Shown piece after piece: positions 1 through 7,340 of a DNA stretch of 42,578 nt. Position numbers and translations under genes: made by a program. The stretch is from positions 1 through 42,578 of the forward strand of contig NEUK01000068.1 of NCBI GenBank assembly GCA_002290555.1, in the 5' to 3' direction. Below the pieces are notes generated by a model that had not been told where the DNA came from, made no database searches, and saw nothing but the letters and a program-made list of their open reading frames with translations. The stretch is from Spartobacteria bacterium AMD-G4. GTDB lineage: Bacteria > Verrucomicrobiota > Verrucomicrobiia > Chthoniobacterales > Terrimicrobiaceae. The stretch's first letter is position 1, and the number at the start of each line of letters is the position of its first letter.

Positions 1-129
1 AAAAAAGGCCGCCCATTCTCCGCCTACCTCAAACTCGAAGACGGCAAAGTCACTTTCGAATTCGAACCCCGGGAAAAGAAAGCCCCGGCCGCTAAAAAGA
101 CCGCCTCACGGAAGAAAGCAGCTACCTAA
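1..129 (+). CDS. Type IA DNA topoisomerase, C-terminal end (partial)
   Basis: The window opens inside this gene and shows its last 42 codons, ending TAA. The visible peptide reads GRPFSAYLKLEDGKVTFEFE and then a Lys/Ala-rich tail. The first part matches the small C-terminal repeat of type IA topoisomerases (Toprim_Crpt type: GKxFSAxLxLxxxGKVxFEF). The basic Lys/Ala tail is common at the end of these enzymes and probably binds DNA. Family membership rests on one short repeat, so TopA-like versus TopB-like cannot be decided. The catalytic domains lie outside the window. Confidence 0.6.
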   Translation, partial: KKGRPFSAYLKLEDGKVTFEFEPREKKAPAAKKTASRKKAAT

Positions 130-576
130 AAAATTCCGTAACTCAGCAACCGCCCCACGGGTTTCTTCATCCTCATCGAGTCCGGTGCGCTATAGACCGG
201 ACTCTCCGAGCATCAGGGTATGAAAAACGCAGCCGATGTGAGCAGGGAGATTCACTGCATGCATTTATCCCGGCTTGAGAAAAAGGTTTCTGCAAAGTCG
301 AGGAGGTTTTTTATAGAAAAAATGAAATAAAATGAACACTGACAACCAATTTCATTGCTGCCGATACCATCCCCAAACGCCCAAACCGATCCGAACCCCG
401 CGCAAAAAAACGTAGAGTCAAAAACTACCAACTCCTCACAAAAACCCGGAAATCCACAAGCCACCTCCCAAGAAGAAATCACCCTCCAAAAAACCAAGGA
501 AACAACCCAAACCCGCCTTAAGTTAGTGCCATTCAGCACTGACCCCCAGTTTCCAGTGTTGAAAGCGATTATTTAA
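130..576. other. Gene-poor intergenic stretch with an A/C-rich tract
   Basis: About 500 bases separate the topoisomerase stop from cydA. Short open frames exist on both strands (252-539 minus, 355-576 plus), but none has a convincing ribosome binding site or recognisable protein. From about 355 to 530 the plus strand is strongly A and C rich and poor in G and T, so its transcript would be largely unstructured. It could be a long untranslated leader or decayed sequence. A hairpin (178-204) and a candidate promoter (577-604) are listed separately. Confidence 0.5.
178..204 (+). terminator. Hairpin after the topoisomerase gene, possible terminator
   Basis: A perfect 9-bp inverted repeat (GAGTCCGGT / ACCGGACTC) with a 9-base loop lies about 50 bases after the topoisomerase stop. 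No T-run follows, so it is a weak intrinsic-terminator candidate; it could instead stabilise the mRNA 3' end. Confidence 0.3.
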
Positions 577-604
577 TTGCTGTATCGTCAAACAAGAATA
601 TTAT
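577..604 (+). promoter_or_regulatory. Candidate sigma-70-type promoter for cydAB
   Basis: TTGCTG (577-582) and TATTAT (599-604) are separated by 16 bases and end 22 bases before the cydA start codon. The -10 box is close to consensus and the -35 is moderate. The call rests on sequence and position only. Confidence 0.35.
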
Positions 605-626
605 CCTTCGCGTTTATTGAAAGTTT

Positions 627-2144
627 ATGACCACGGAAATTTTAGCGCGCGTCCAATTCGCTTTTACGATCATGTTTCACTACATCTACCCGCCGCTGAG
701 TATCGGCCTCGGGGTTGTATTGGTCATGATGGAGGCGTTGTGGCTTAAAACCGGCAATCCCAAATTCCACAACATGGCTCGCTTTTGGACTCGCATTTTT
801 GCGCTTACCTTTGCCATTGGCGTGGCCACGGGAATCGTTATGGAATTTGAGTTTGGCACGAACTGGGCGACCTACTCGCGTTTTGTTGGAGATATTTTTG
901 GAAGTGCGCTGGCTGCGGAGGGTATCTTTGCATTTTTTCTGGAGTCAGGGTTTCTTGCCATCCTGCTTTTTGGTTGGAACAAAGTAGGGCCGCGGCTCCA
1001 TTTTTTTGCCACATGCATGGTATGCTTGGGAGCTCATTTCAGCGCGATTTGGATCGTGGTTGCAAATTCCTGGATGCAGACCCCCGCCGGTTACCACCTG
1101 GAAAAACTTGTGGATGGTAAATCTGTTCGTCTGCCCGAGGGGCATGTGGTCGGCCCGGATGATCTGGGCACAGTGCGTGCGGTGATCGACGATTTTTGGG
1201 CGATGGTGTTCAATCCCTCTTCCGTTGAACGACTCACTCATGTGCTGTTGGGGTGCTGGATGGCCGGAGCATTTCTTGTTGTGAGCATTAGCGCGTATTA
1301 TTTGCTTCGCGGACGCCACCTTGAATTTGCGAAGTCCTCCATGAGGGTAGGTCTGGCCTTTGCGGCCGTTTCGACGATCCTTCAAGTCGGCTTCAGTGGT
1401 TCACAAACAGCGGAGGGTGTGGTCAAAAACCAACCTGTCAAGTTGGCTGCTATGGAGGGAGTTTTCGAGACGCAACAATACACACCCATGACGCTTTTTG
1501 GTTGGGTTGATGAGCAAAAGCGAGAGGTGAGCGGCCCCAAAGTTCCCGGTCTTTTGAGTTTCCTTGTTTATAAGAACTTCAAGACTCCAGTCGTCGGCTT
1601 GAACGATCTTCCGACCGATGATTTTTTGAAGAAGCGCTACCCGGATGCAATTCCCGAAGAACTGGCAAAAATCCGTCCTGGCTACTGGCCAAAAGTGAAC
1701 TTCACCTTTCAAGTCTACCATATCATGATCATTGTCGGCACAGCTCTCCTCGGATTGGTTGTCGTCGCTCTTTTCTTCTGGTGGCGAGGTTGGCTTTTTC
1801 GAATTGATTTCATCTGGACCCGCTGGCTTTTGGTGGCCTTGGTGCTTTCCGTTTTAGGACCCCAAATCGCCAATCAAGCCGGCTGGTTTACGGCTGAAAT
1901 CGGACGCCAACCTTGGATTGTTTACGAGATTTTAAAGACCTCCGAATCGCTCTCCAAAGCCGTAAGAGCCGAGGAAATTCTAGCTTCACTGATTCTTTTT
2001 GCCTTGGTTTATATCCTGCTGTTCAGCCTTTTTGTTTATACCCTCACTCGCAAAATCCAGCACGGCCCAGACGGAGAGGAGGACAGTGAGGAGATGCCCG
2101 AAAGCTGGAAATCCGTTATCCGCAAGCCTTCTCTTACAGATTAA
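627..2144 (+). CDS. cydA: Cytochrome bd ubiquinol oxidase subunit I
   Basis: Subunit I of the bd-type terminal oxidase, an inner-membrane enzyme that oxidises quinol and reduces oxygen to water. At 505 residues it has the usual length and is mostly hydrophobic helices. Visible markers: an N-terminal FHYIYPPLSIG segment with His18 at the position of the high-spin heme ligand, the quinol-loop signature QPVKLAAMEG near residue 269, and the GRQPW signature near residue 426. The loop between these looks like the short Q-loop form. cydB starts five bases after the stop, so the two are co-transcribed. High oxygen affinity is a family property and suggests microaerobic respiration. A start at 627 fits the family N-terminus and a GAAAG motif upstream. 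Confidence 0.97.
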   Translation: MTTEILARVQFAFTIMFHYIYPPLSIGLGVVLVMMEALWLKTGNPKFHNMARFWTRIFALTFAIGVATGIVMEFEFGTNWATYSRFVGDIFGSALAAEGIFAFFLESGFLAILLFGWNKVGPRLHFFATCMVCLGAHFSAIWIVVANSWMQTPAGYHLEKLVDGKSVRLPEGHVVGPDDLGTVRAVIDDFWAMVFNPSSVERLTHVLLGCWMAGAFLVVSISAYYLLRGRHLEFAKSSMRVGLAFAAVSTILQVGFSGSQTAEGVVKNQPVKLAAMEGVFETQQYTPMTLFGWVDEQKREVSGPKVPGLLSFLVYKNFKTPVVGLNDLPTDDFLKKRYPDAIPEELAKIRPGYWPKVNFTFQVYHIMIIVGTALLGLVVVALFFWWRGWLFRIDFIWTRWLLVALVLSVLGPQIANQAGWFTAEIGRQPWIVYEILKTSESLSKAVRAEEILASLILFALVYILLFSLFVYTLTRKIQHGPDGEEDSEEMPESWKSVIRKPSLTD

Positions 2145-2149
2145 AAATC

Positions 2150-3166
2150 ATGGATCTCAATATTGTTTGGTATATCTTGGTCGGTGTGCTCTTCACGGGT
2201 TACGCTGTGCTTGATGGCTTTGATCTCGGCGTGGGGGCACTGCATCTCTTTGTCAAAAAAGACGAACACCGACGCTTGATGCTGAACTCCATTGGTCCTG
2301 TCTGGGATGGAAATGAGGTATGGCTTGTAACCGGTGGTGGAGCACTTTTTGCAGCTTTCCCCGAAGCTTATGCGACGGTTTTTTCCGGATTTTATCTGGC
2401 ATTTATGTTGTTGCTGGTGTGCCTTATTTTTCGTGCAGTGGCTATTGAGTTCCGTAGCAAGGAGCCTTGGGTTTGGTGGAGGCGCACTTGGGATTTCGCC
2501 TTCAGCATTAGCAGTATTCTTTCTTCTTTTCTCATCGGCATTGCTATGGGGAATCTGGTCCGAGGCATCCCCTTGGGATCCGATCGCGAATACCAAGGAA
2601 CTTTTTTCGACTTGCTAAACCCTTACAGCCTTTTCTTTGGTTGCACCACAGTCCTGCTCTTTGCCATGCATGGAGCGATTTATGTTTCCATGAAAACGGA
2701 GGGTGATCTTCAAAATCTTGTCAGGGGATGGATTCCAAGGCTCATTGGCGTTTTTTTAGCATTTTACTTTTTGTTCAATCTTTACACTATTGTGGATGCG
2801 GAATGGGTTCTCTCCACGGTTAGAGCCAAGCCTTGGGTTTTTGCCGTTGTGGCAATGAATGTGCTTATCGTTCTCAATATACCGCGCGAAATCAGCAAAG
2901 GGCGCGAATTTTATGCGTTTCTTTCTTCATGTATTGGGATGTGCCTCATGATGATGACATTTGGCCTCACCTATTTCCCTTACATGGTTCGTTCGAATCC
3001 CATCTTGGAAAACAGCCTCACAATTTATAATGCCGCATCGAGTCAGAAGACCTTGGGGATCATGCTCATTATTGCTGTCATTGGTGTTCCGATCGTGCTG
3101 GCTTACACGGCCAGCATTTATTGGATTTTCCGGGGAAAAACAACACTCACAAAGCATAGTTATTGA
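2150..3166 (+). CDS. cydB: Cytochrome bd ubiquinol oxidase subunit II
   Basis: Subunit II of the bd oxidase, which pairs with CydA in the inner membrane. The 338-residue protein has several transmembrane helices and the typical opening in which a short hydrophobic helix leads into YAVLDGFDLGVG, followed by the conserved GPVWDGNEVWLV stretch. It begins five bases after cydA. The stop codon (3164-3166) lies one base before the left end of an IS1380-type element, so the original 3' flank is lost and any downstream partner (for example cydX or cydCD) has been separated. The reading frame looks intact and ends shortly after the last membrane helix, as expected. Confidence 0.96.
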   Translation: MDLNIVWYILVGVLFTGYAVLDGFDLGVGALHLFVKKDEHRRLMLNSIGPVWDGNEVWLVTGGGALFAAFPEAYATVFSGFYLAFMLLLVCLIFRAVAIEFRSKEPWVWWRRTWDFAFSISSILSSFLIGIAMGNLVRGIPLGSDREYQGTFFDLLNPYSLFFGCTTVLLFAMHGAIYVSMKTEGDLQNLVRGWIPRLIGVFLAFYFLFNLYTIVDAEWVLSTVRAKPWVFAVVAMNVLIVLNIPREISKGREFYAFLSSCIGMCLMMMTFGLTYFPYMVRSNPILENSLTIYNAASSQKTLGIMLIIAVIGVPIVLAYTASIYWIFRGKTTLTKHSY

Positions 3167-3167
3167 A

Positions 3168-3186
3168 CCCGAAACCGGCGATTGAA
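3168..3186 (+). repeat. Left terminal inverted repeat of the IS1380-type element
   Basis: CCCGAAACCGGCGATTGAA, matching the complement of the right end at 18 of 19 positions. It begins one base after the cydB stop codon. Confidence 0.8.
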
Positions 3187-3212
3187 AAAAGTCGTTTTGC
3201 GCGGGAAGGCTT

Positions 3213-4664
3213 ATGCACAGTGGTGGTGTGAACAAAACCGACACCGCCTCCGCCGCACAAAACGATACATTCAATTTCAACCCGCTTTTTGGTTCTGACG
3301 AGCTGAAATTGGAGACGACGCCGAAGGCGGTGACGCCGTTTGCCGGGATGGCTTCGTTTTTTGTGTGGCTGGGGGCGCTGGAGTTTCAAAAGCAGGTGGC
3401 GGCGGTGATGCCTTTTGAATACCGCTCACCCAATGCGATAGCGCCGGAGCAGACACTCATGGCCTTCATCAGCGCGGTGATCGTGGGGGCGAGCCGGTTT
3501 GCGCACGCAGGTTGGCTGCGGCACGACACAGCTTTCCATGCGCTCTTGGGAGTGAAGCGATTTCCTGGGGAGGACGCGATCCGGAGGTTTTTCCATCGGT
3601 TCACGCAACCGCACATTGAGGTCTTCTGGCGTCCCCTGTGGCGTTGGATGCTGGAGTTGATCGAGGCTCCGAAGGCGGGGTTTTCGTTGGACTTGGATTC
3701 AACGGTATTTTCGCGTGAGGGGTCACAGGAGGGGGCGGCGAAGGGTTATAATCCGAGGAGGCCAGGTCGCAAAAGTCATCACCCAATTCTGGCGGTGCTG
3801 GCGGAGATGCCTTTTGTTTTGCACGCATGGATGAGATCGGGAAACACGGGATCGAGTCGGGGTGTGGTGGAGTTTTTGAAGGAGGCCTTGGCGTTGTTGC
3901 CAAAGGGGATGGGCATTCGCTGCGTAAGGGCTGACAGTGGTTTTTTCGACCAGAAGCTTCTGAGTTTTTTGGAGGAGATCGGGATCTCCTATATCGTGGT
4001 GGCGAAATTGAGCAGGCAGATGAAACTCAAGTTGTGCGGGATCGGGGATTGGGTGGCGGTGGAGGGAGGAAATTACGAAGTGAGTTCGTTGCGGGTGAAG
4101 TTGGGGGGCTGGGATGTGGAGCGGAGGTTTGTGGTGTTGCGGGAAAGAATCCGGGAGGACAAGGAGGCGGTAGGACGCCGGTTGCTGGATGTGCCGGGAT
4201 ATACTTATCGGGTCTGGGTGACAAACCGCACGGAATCGGCTTTGGAAATTTGGAGGGACTACAACGGGCGTGCGACGGTGGAGCAACGGATCGAGGAGAT
4301 GAAGAACGATCTGAATGCGGATGGGTTTTGCACGAAGAAGTTTTTCGCAACGGAGGCGGCGTTCCTCGGGGTGGTGTTGAGTTTCAACCTGCTGTCGCTT
4401 TACCAAGCAGGGGTGACGAGGGAGAGCGGGTATCGCAAACCCTCGACATTGCGGACGGCGGTGTTTGTGGGTGGGGCGATTTTGGGCCGGAAGGGGCGAG
4501 ATGTGGTGTTGAGGTTTTCTGAAAGTTGGGGTGGTCTCAAAAAGCACATCCCGTTGATCAAAGAAGCATTGAATGCTGGAAATCCAATCGCGCCGCTTTT
4601 GCCCAAGCCACCGGGTGAGCGAGAGATTTTGGATGCTCTGGCATGCGGGGGGTGCGCAATTTAG
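3213..4664 (+). CDS. IS1380-family transposase (DDE, IS4-like fold)
   Basis: A 483-residue cut-and-paste transposase. The catalytic triad is visible: Asp in SLDLDSTVF, Asp in CVRADSGFFD and Glu in NGRATVEQRIEEMK, the last fitting the Y-(2)-R-(3)-E-(6)-K signature of IS4-like enzymes. The stretch GYNPRRPGRKSHHPILAVLA is characteristic of IS1380. The full frame is open with no internal stop. The start used is at 3213; an alternative a few codons downstream cannot be excluded. The gene lies wholly between the terminal repeats. Confidence 0.93.
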   Translation: MHSGGVNKTDTASAAQNDTFNFNPLFGSDELKLETTPKAVTPFAGMASFFVWLGALEFQKQVAAVMPFEYRSPNAIAPEQTLMAFISAVIVGASRFAHAGWLRHDTAFHALLGVKRFPGEDAIRRFFHRFTQPHIEVFWRPLWRWMLELIEAPKAGFSLDLDSTVFSREGSQEGAAKGYNPRRPGRKSHHPILAVLAEMPFVLHAWMRSGNTGSSRGVVEFLKEALALLPKGMGIRCVRADSGFFDQKLLSFLEEIGISYIVVAKLSRQMKLKLCGIGDWVAVEGGNYEVSSLRVKLGGWDVERRFVVLRERIREDKEAVGRRLLDVPGYTYRVWVTNRTESALEIWRDYNGRATVEQRIEEMKNDLNADGFCTKKFFATEAAFLGVVLSFNLLSLYQAGVTRESGYRKPSTLRTAVFVGGAILGRKGRDVVLRFSESWGGLKKHIPLIKEALNAGNPIAPLLPKPPGEREILDALACGGCAI

Positions 4665-4689
4665 GGGAGATTCAAGGCAGCAATTTCAG

Positions 4690-4708
4690 TTCAATCGCCG
4701 GATTCGGG
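4690..4708 (-). repeat. Right terminal inverted repeat of the IS1380-type element
   Basis: TTCAATCGCCGGATTCGGG, the complement of the left end except for one base. Confidence 0.8.
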
Positions 4709-4744
4709 CTTAACATGTTCTCGTGATTGCGCTTCCTTCGCGGC

Positions 4745-4831
4745 GTGCCAAGACAAGTTCGGATCGAGTATGCAGGGGCCTTTTATCATGTAATGGCGCG
4801 GGGTAATCGGGGAATTAAAAATCCATTATGA
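4745..4831 (+). pseudogene. N-terminal remnant of an IS200-like/RAYT transposase
   Basis: Reading from GTG at 4745, 28 codons give a peptide with RIEYAGAFYHVMARGNRG before a TGA stop. This matches the start of REP-associated tyrosine transposases (RIEYPGAxYHVxxRGNR). The remaining Y1 transposase domain, including the HxH and Tyr motifs, is missing. Bases up to about 4905 look like further decayed sequence, with a fragment resembling REMF in another frame. Both the RAYT scrap and the neighbouring secreted gene appear truncated, suggesting rearrangement here. Confidence 0.6.
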
Positions 4832-4906
4832 CGCCCCGGTGGAGCAGGGAGGGAGATGTTCTGCGGGCTTGGGATCGGGCTGGTTGCGTTGGGGAAACAG
4901 AGGCCT

Positions 4907-5572
4907 TCAGGGCGTAGGAGTCGGAGTCGGAGTCGGAGTCGGAGTCGGAGTCGGAGTCGGCGTGTAGCCGGGCACACCACGATTAGAGAGGATTTGGCCG
5001 ATGAGATCCAGCGCGCCGGCACTGTCTAGGCTGCTGTTGTTGGCTTGCTTGGTGAGACGGGAGTCGTAGGTGGCGGTTGCTTTGCTGAAGCCCGCATAGC
5101 CATACTCGAAGGAGGTGGCGGTGCTGTTGCTTGTGGTGGCATTTCCTTGGGCACCGCTGGCCAGGAAGTAACCACTTAATTTTTTGGCGAGATTTGAGCG
5201 CTGTTCTCCACCGATATTGCTGTTCGACTCGATGTTGCCGACGACTTGCAGCGAAGCATTGTCTGTTCCCGAGGACGCTCCATACAGCACGGCATGGTCG
5301 TAGCCGGAGTAGTCCAGAATCGTTTGGTAACTGCCGGCCACAAGCCCGGCGCTCTGGTAGTAGGTGAAGGTGTTCGGGTCCGTGAGAACGATCACCGATG
5401 AAAAGGTGGAGGCTGCCAGATCGACAACCAGATAGCCCTTGTCGAAGAAAGTGTAGTTCACACTGGGGCCTGTTTTATCCAAGGAGAGTTGGTAGATGAG
5501 AACCTGGGCTTTTGCGGAGCTGGCCAGTAAGACGATGCTCGCGAGAAGGGAGAAAAGAACACACTTTTTCAT
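4907..5572 (-). CDS. Secreted protein of unknown function with Thr-Pro repeat tail
   Basis: A 221-residue protein beginning MKKCVLFSLLASIVLLASS, a clear signal peptide probably cleaved after AKA. A TTG 36 bases upstream is in frame, but the ATG at 5572 gives the better signal peptide. The mature part is rich in Ser, Thr, Gly, Tyr and Asn and has no family I recognise. It ends in GVPGY followed by about eight Thr-Pro pairs, then stops at once. Thr-Pro tracts usually link two domains, so the protein may have lost a C-terminal domain. The tail is encoded by a hexanucleotide repeat that could change length by slippage. It is the last gene of the operon from 9494, 32 bases after the reductase gene. 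Confidence 0.6.
   Translation of the reverse strand: MKKCVLFSLLASIVLLASSAKAQVLIYQLSLDKTGPSVNYTFFDKGYLVVDLAASTFSSVIVLTDPNTFTYYQSAGLVAGSYQTILDYSGYDHAVLYGASSGTDNASLQVVGNIESNSNIGGEQRSNLAKKLSGYFLASGAQGNATTSNSTATSFEYGYAGFSKATATYDSRLTKQANNSSLDSAGALDLIGQILSNRGVPGYTPTPTPTPTPTPTPTPTP
4917..4960. repeat. Hexanucleotide microsatellite (TCGGAG)n
   Basis: About 7.3 uninterrupted copies of TCGGAG on the plus strand, read on the minus strand as alternating ACT and CCG codons (Thr-Pro). Because the unit is six bases, slippage would change tail length without shifting the frame. Confidence 0.9.
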
Positions 5573-5604
5573 ACCTTTTACGATAATCTTGGAGCAGGGG
5601 GCGG

Positions 5605-6297
5605 TCAATTCATTCGCCTACTGGTTTTTCTTTTGAAATGGAGAAGGCATTCACCGCCCAGAGGTTTTATTTCTACCAAACGGAACTCGAGTGGCCTCGG
5701 TAAAAAGTCTCCCGGGAGTCCGGTGAGCGTGGGTGCGGAGGCTCCGCCGAAGAGGACGGGGGCCAGAGTGAGGTGAAACTCGTCGAGGAACCCGGCGGCG
5801 GCGAGGGAGCGCAGGAGGGCGCCTCCGCCCTCGCAGACGAGAGACTTCACCCCATACTCGGCGCGCAGCATCGAGAGGGCGGCGGGGAGCGGGACGAATG
5901 CGGATTCGTAAAGGTGCAGTTCGCAGAGTGGGGCGAGGGTGGCGCGGAGTTTTTGCGGCATGCGTGTGGTGGAAAGAATGACGATCGGTGAGCCGGTGTG
6001 CTGGAAGATTTTCCAGAGAGGGTCGATTTTCCCAGCATTGCTGATGACCACGCGCAGGGGCTCGGGCGGGAGACCGCGCTGGACGCGGTCGGCGCGGAGT
6101 TTTTCACTCGAAATCCTCATCGACATAGTGTCGGCGGACACGGTGCCGCGTCCGGCGAGGATGGCATCGTGCCGGGCGCGGATTTCGCCGAGGCGGGCCT
6201 TGTCGGCCGGGGATGTGAATTGAGAGGGGGTGAGGTTTTTGGTGCTGATCTTGCCATCGGCTGTCATGGCAAAATGGGCGTGGATTTTCGGCCTCAT
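5605..6297 (-). CDS. RibD C-terminal-domain reductase (pyrimidine reductase-like)
   Basis: A 230-residue stand-alone reductase domain of the RibD C-terminal/dihydrofolate-reductase-like fold, which in riboflavin synthesis reduces 5-amino-6-ribosylamino-uracil phosphate with NADPH. The N-terminus MRPKIHAHFAMTADGKIST is the standard opening. LGEIRARHDAILAGRGTVSAD matches the AxRAxxDAIxxGxxTxxxD motif, and SLVCEGGGALLRSL is the NADPH-binding glycine region. No deaminase domain is attached. The start at 6297 forms an ATGA overlap with the upstream membrane-protein gene, implying coupled translation; a longer in-frame extension lies inside that gene and was rejected. With no other riboflavin genes nearby, the true substrate is uncertain. 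Confidence 0.85.
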   Translation of the reverse strand: MRPKIHAHFAMTADGKISTKNLTPSQFTSPADKARLGEIRARHDAILAGRGTVSADTMSMRISSEKLRADRVQRGLPPEPLRVVISNAGKIDPLWKIFQHTGSPIVILSTTRMPQKLRATLAPLCELHLYESAFVPLPAALSMLRAEYGVKSLVCEGGGALLRSLAAAGFLDEFHLTLAPVLFGGASAPTLTGLPGDFLPRPLEFRLVEIKPLGGECLLHFKRKTSRRMN

Positions 6298-7337
6298 GCC
6301 TCGGGTGGGCGTCCGGCTTCGATATTTTGCTCGACGCGTTTTTCGACTTCTTCGACGGATTGCTCCATCTCGGCGACGGAGGTGTGCTGGGTTGAGCGGT
6401 AGGCGAGATAAATAGCGCCGCCGAGGAGGCTCCAGAAGACCTGCATCATGAATCCGGAAAGAGAGACGAGGGTAGCGATGGGCTCTGGGGTGGCATAGAG
6501 CGAGCCGAGGATTTTGATAAAGAGGCCTTCGCGGAGCCCCGCCCCTCCCACGCTGATGGGCAATGCGGTGACAGTCGCCACGATGGGCATCACGCAATAA
6601 ATACTAAGCAGGCTGAGCCCGGCTGCAAAGGCCTTCGCCCCGAACCAGAATGTGGAGAACATGAGGAGGTGTGCGGGGATCGAGAGCAGGAATGCCATGC
6701 CCACGGATTTCCCGGCGCGCGCGTATTCCACGAAAGCGCCAGCGGCCTCGGCGATTTTGTCACGCGCGGGAAGCCAGTGGGGGAGCCTTGTCGCGAGGTC
6801 GAAGCGTCCGGTGAGCCAAGCCACAAGAATGAAGCCGATCGAGCCGCCCAGGATCACGGCGGCAGTGGCAATGCCGTAGCGGGTGACTTCATGTTTCATG
6901 AGATCATCCCAGCGGAGAAGGATGACTACGGTGGAAACGGCAGCCAGAGCCAGAACGCCGACCACCCGGTCGATAAAAACACTCAGGAGTGCGCCGGCTT
7001 TTTTGTCCGGAGCCTCGCGCATGATAAGAAAAATTTTGATAATGTCCCCGCCTGTGGAGCCGAGCAGGAAGAGGTTAAAAAACATTCCGATCAAAAGGAT
7101 GCGCAGGCTGCGCCAGTAGGAAATGACGATGCCTTGGACCTCCAGGAGAATGAGCCAGCGCTTGGCTTGGAGGAGGAGGCCGCCGCCGAGCGCGGCGAGC
7201 CCTGGCACGAGCCACCAGTTGTTGGCGGCTTCGAGTGCGGCGAGGAGTTTTTGGTTTTGATCGGGGTTTCGAAAAATCCACCAGAGGAGACCGATGGTAA
7301 TGACGACCTGAATGGCCGTGAGCAGGTGGCGTTTCAT
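6294..7337 (-). CDS. Flippase-like integral membrane protein (LPG_synthase_TM / UPF0104)
   Basis: A 347-residue protein with about eight transmembrane helices. It resembles the membrane domain of lysylphosphatidylglycerol synthases and the YbhN/AglD group, for which lipid or glycolipid transfer across the membrane is proposed. Visible family features are the NLFLLGSTGGDIIKIFLI segment, DRVVGVLAL, and the late ALPISVGGAGLREG loop. The soluble aminoacyl-transfer domain is absent. A charged tail of about 35 residues (EMEQSVEEVEKRVEQ) follows the last helix. It lies three bases after the TIM-barrel gene and overlaps the reductase gene by 4 bp, so it sits in the middle of a five-gene operon. The transported lipid is unknown. 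Confidence 0.8.
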   Translation of the reverse strand: MKRHLLTAIQVVITIGLLWWIFRNPDQNQKLLAALEAANNWWLVPGLAALGGGLLLQAKRWLILLEVQGIVISYWRSLRILLIGMFFNLFLLGSTGGDIIKIFLIMREAPDKKAGALLSVFIDRVVGVLALAAVSTVVILLRWDDLMKHEVTRYGIATAAVILGGSIGFILVAWLTGRFDLATRLPHWLPARDKIAEAAGAFVEYARAGKSVGMAFLLSIPAHLLMFSTFWFGAKAFAAGLSLLSIYCVMPIVATVTALPISVGGAGLREGLFIKILGSLYATPEPIATLVSLSGFMMQVFWSLLGGAIYLAYRSTQHTSVAEMEQSVEEVEKRVEQNIEAGRPPEA

Positions 7338-7340
7338 GGA

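Larger units (their letters stand above)
3168..4708 (+). mobile_element. IS1380-family insertion sequence
   Basis: A DDE transposase gene (3213-4664) is bounded by 19-bp terminal inverted repeats differing at one base: 3168-3186 and 4690-4708. The element is about 1.54 kb, a usual size for this family. The transposase frame is open over the whole family length, so the element may still be active. No obvious target duplication is seen: the left flank ends TTGAA and the right flank begins CTTAA. The coding strand is unusually G and T rich compared with neighbouring genes, consistent with foreign origin. Confidence 0.85.

Noticed and set aside
252-576. Small genes on either strand before cydA
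   Set aside because: Biased composition explains the open frames; no ribosome binding site or family similarity.
3162-4714. Target-site duplication of the IS1380 element
   Set aside because: Flanks TTGAA and CTTAA are not identical; no convincing 4-5 bp direct repeat.
4917-4960. CRISPR-like repeat
   Set aside because: The repeat unit is six bases without spacers; it is a microsatellite.
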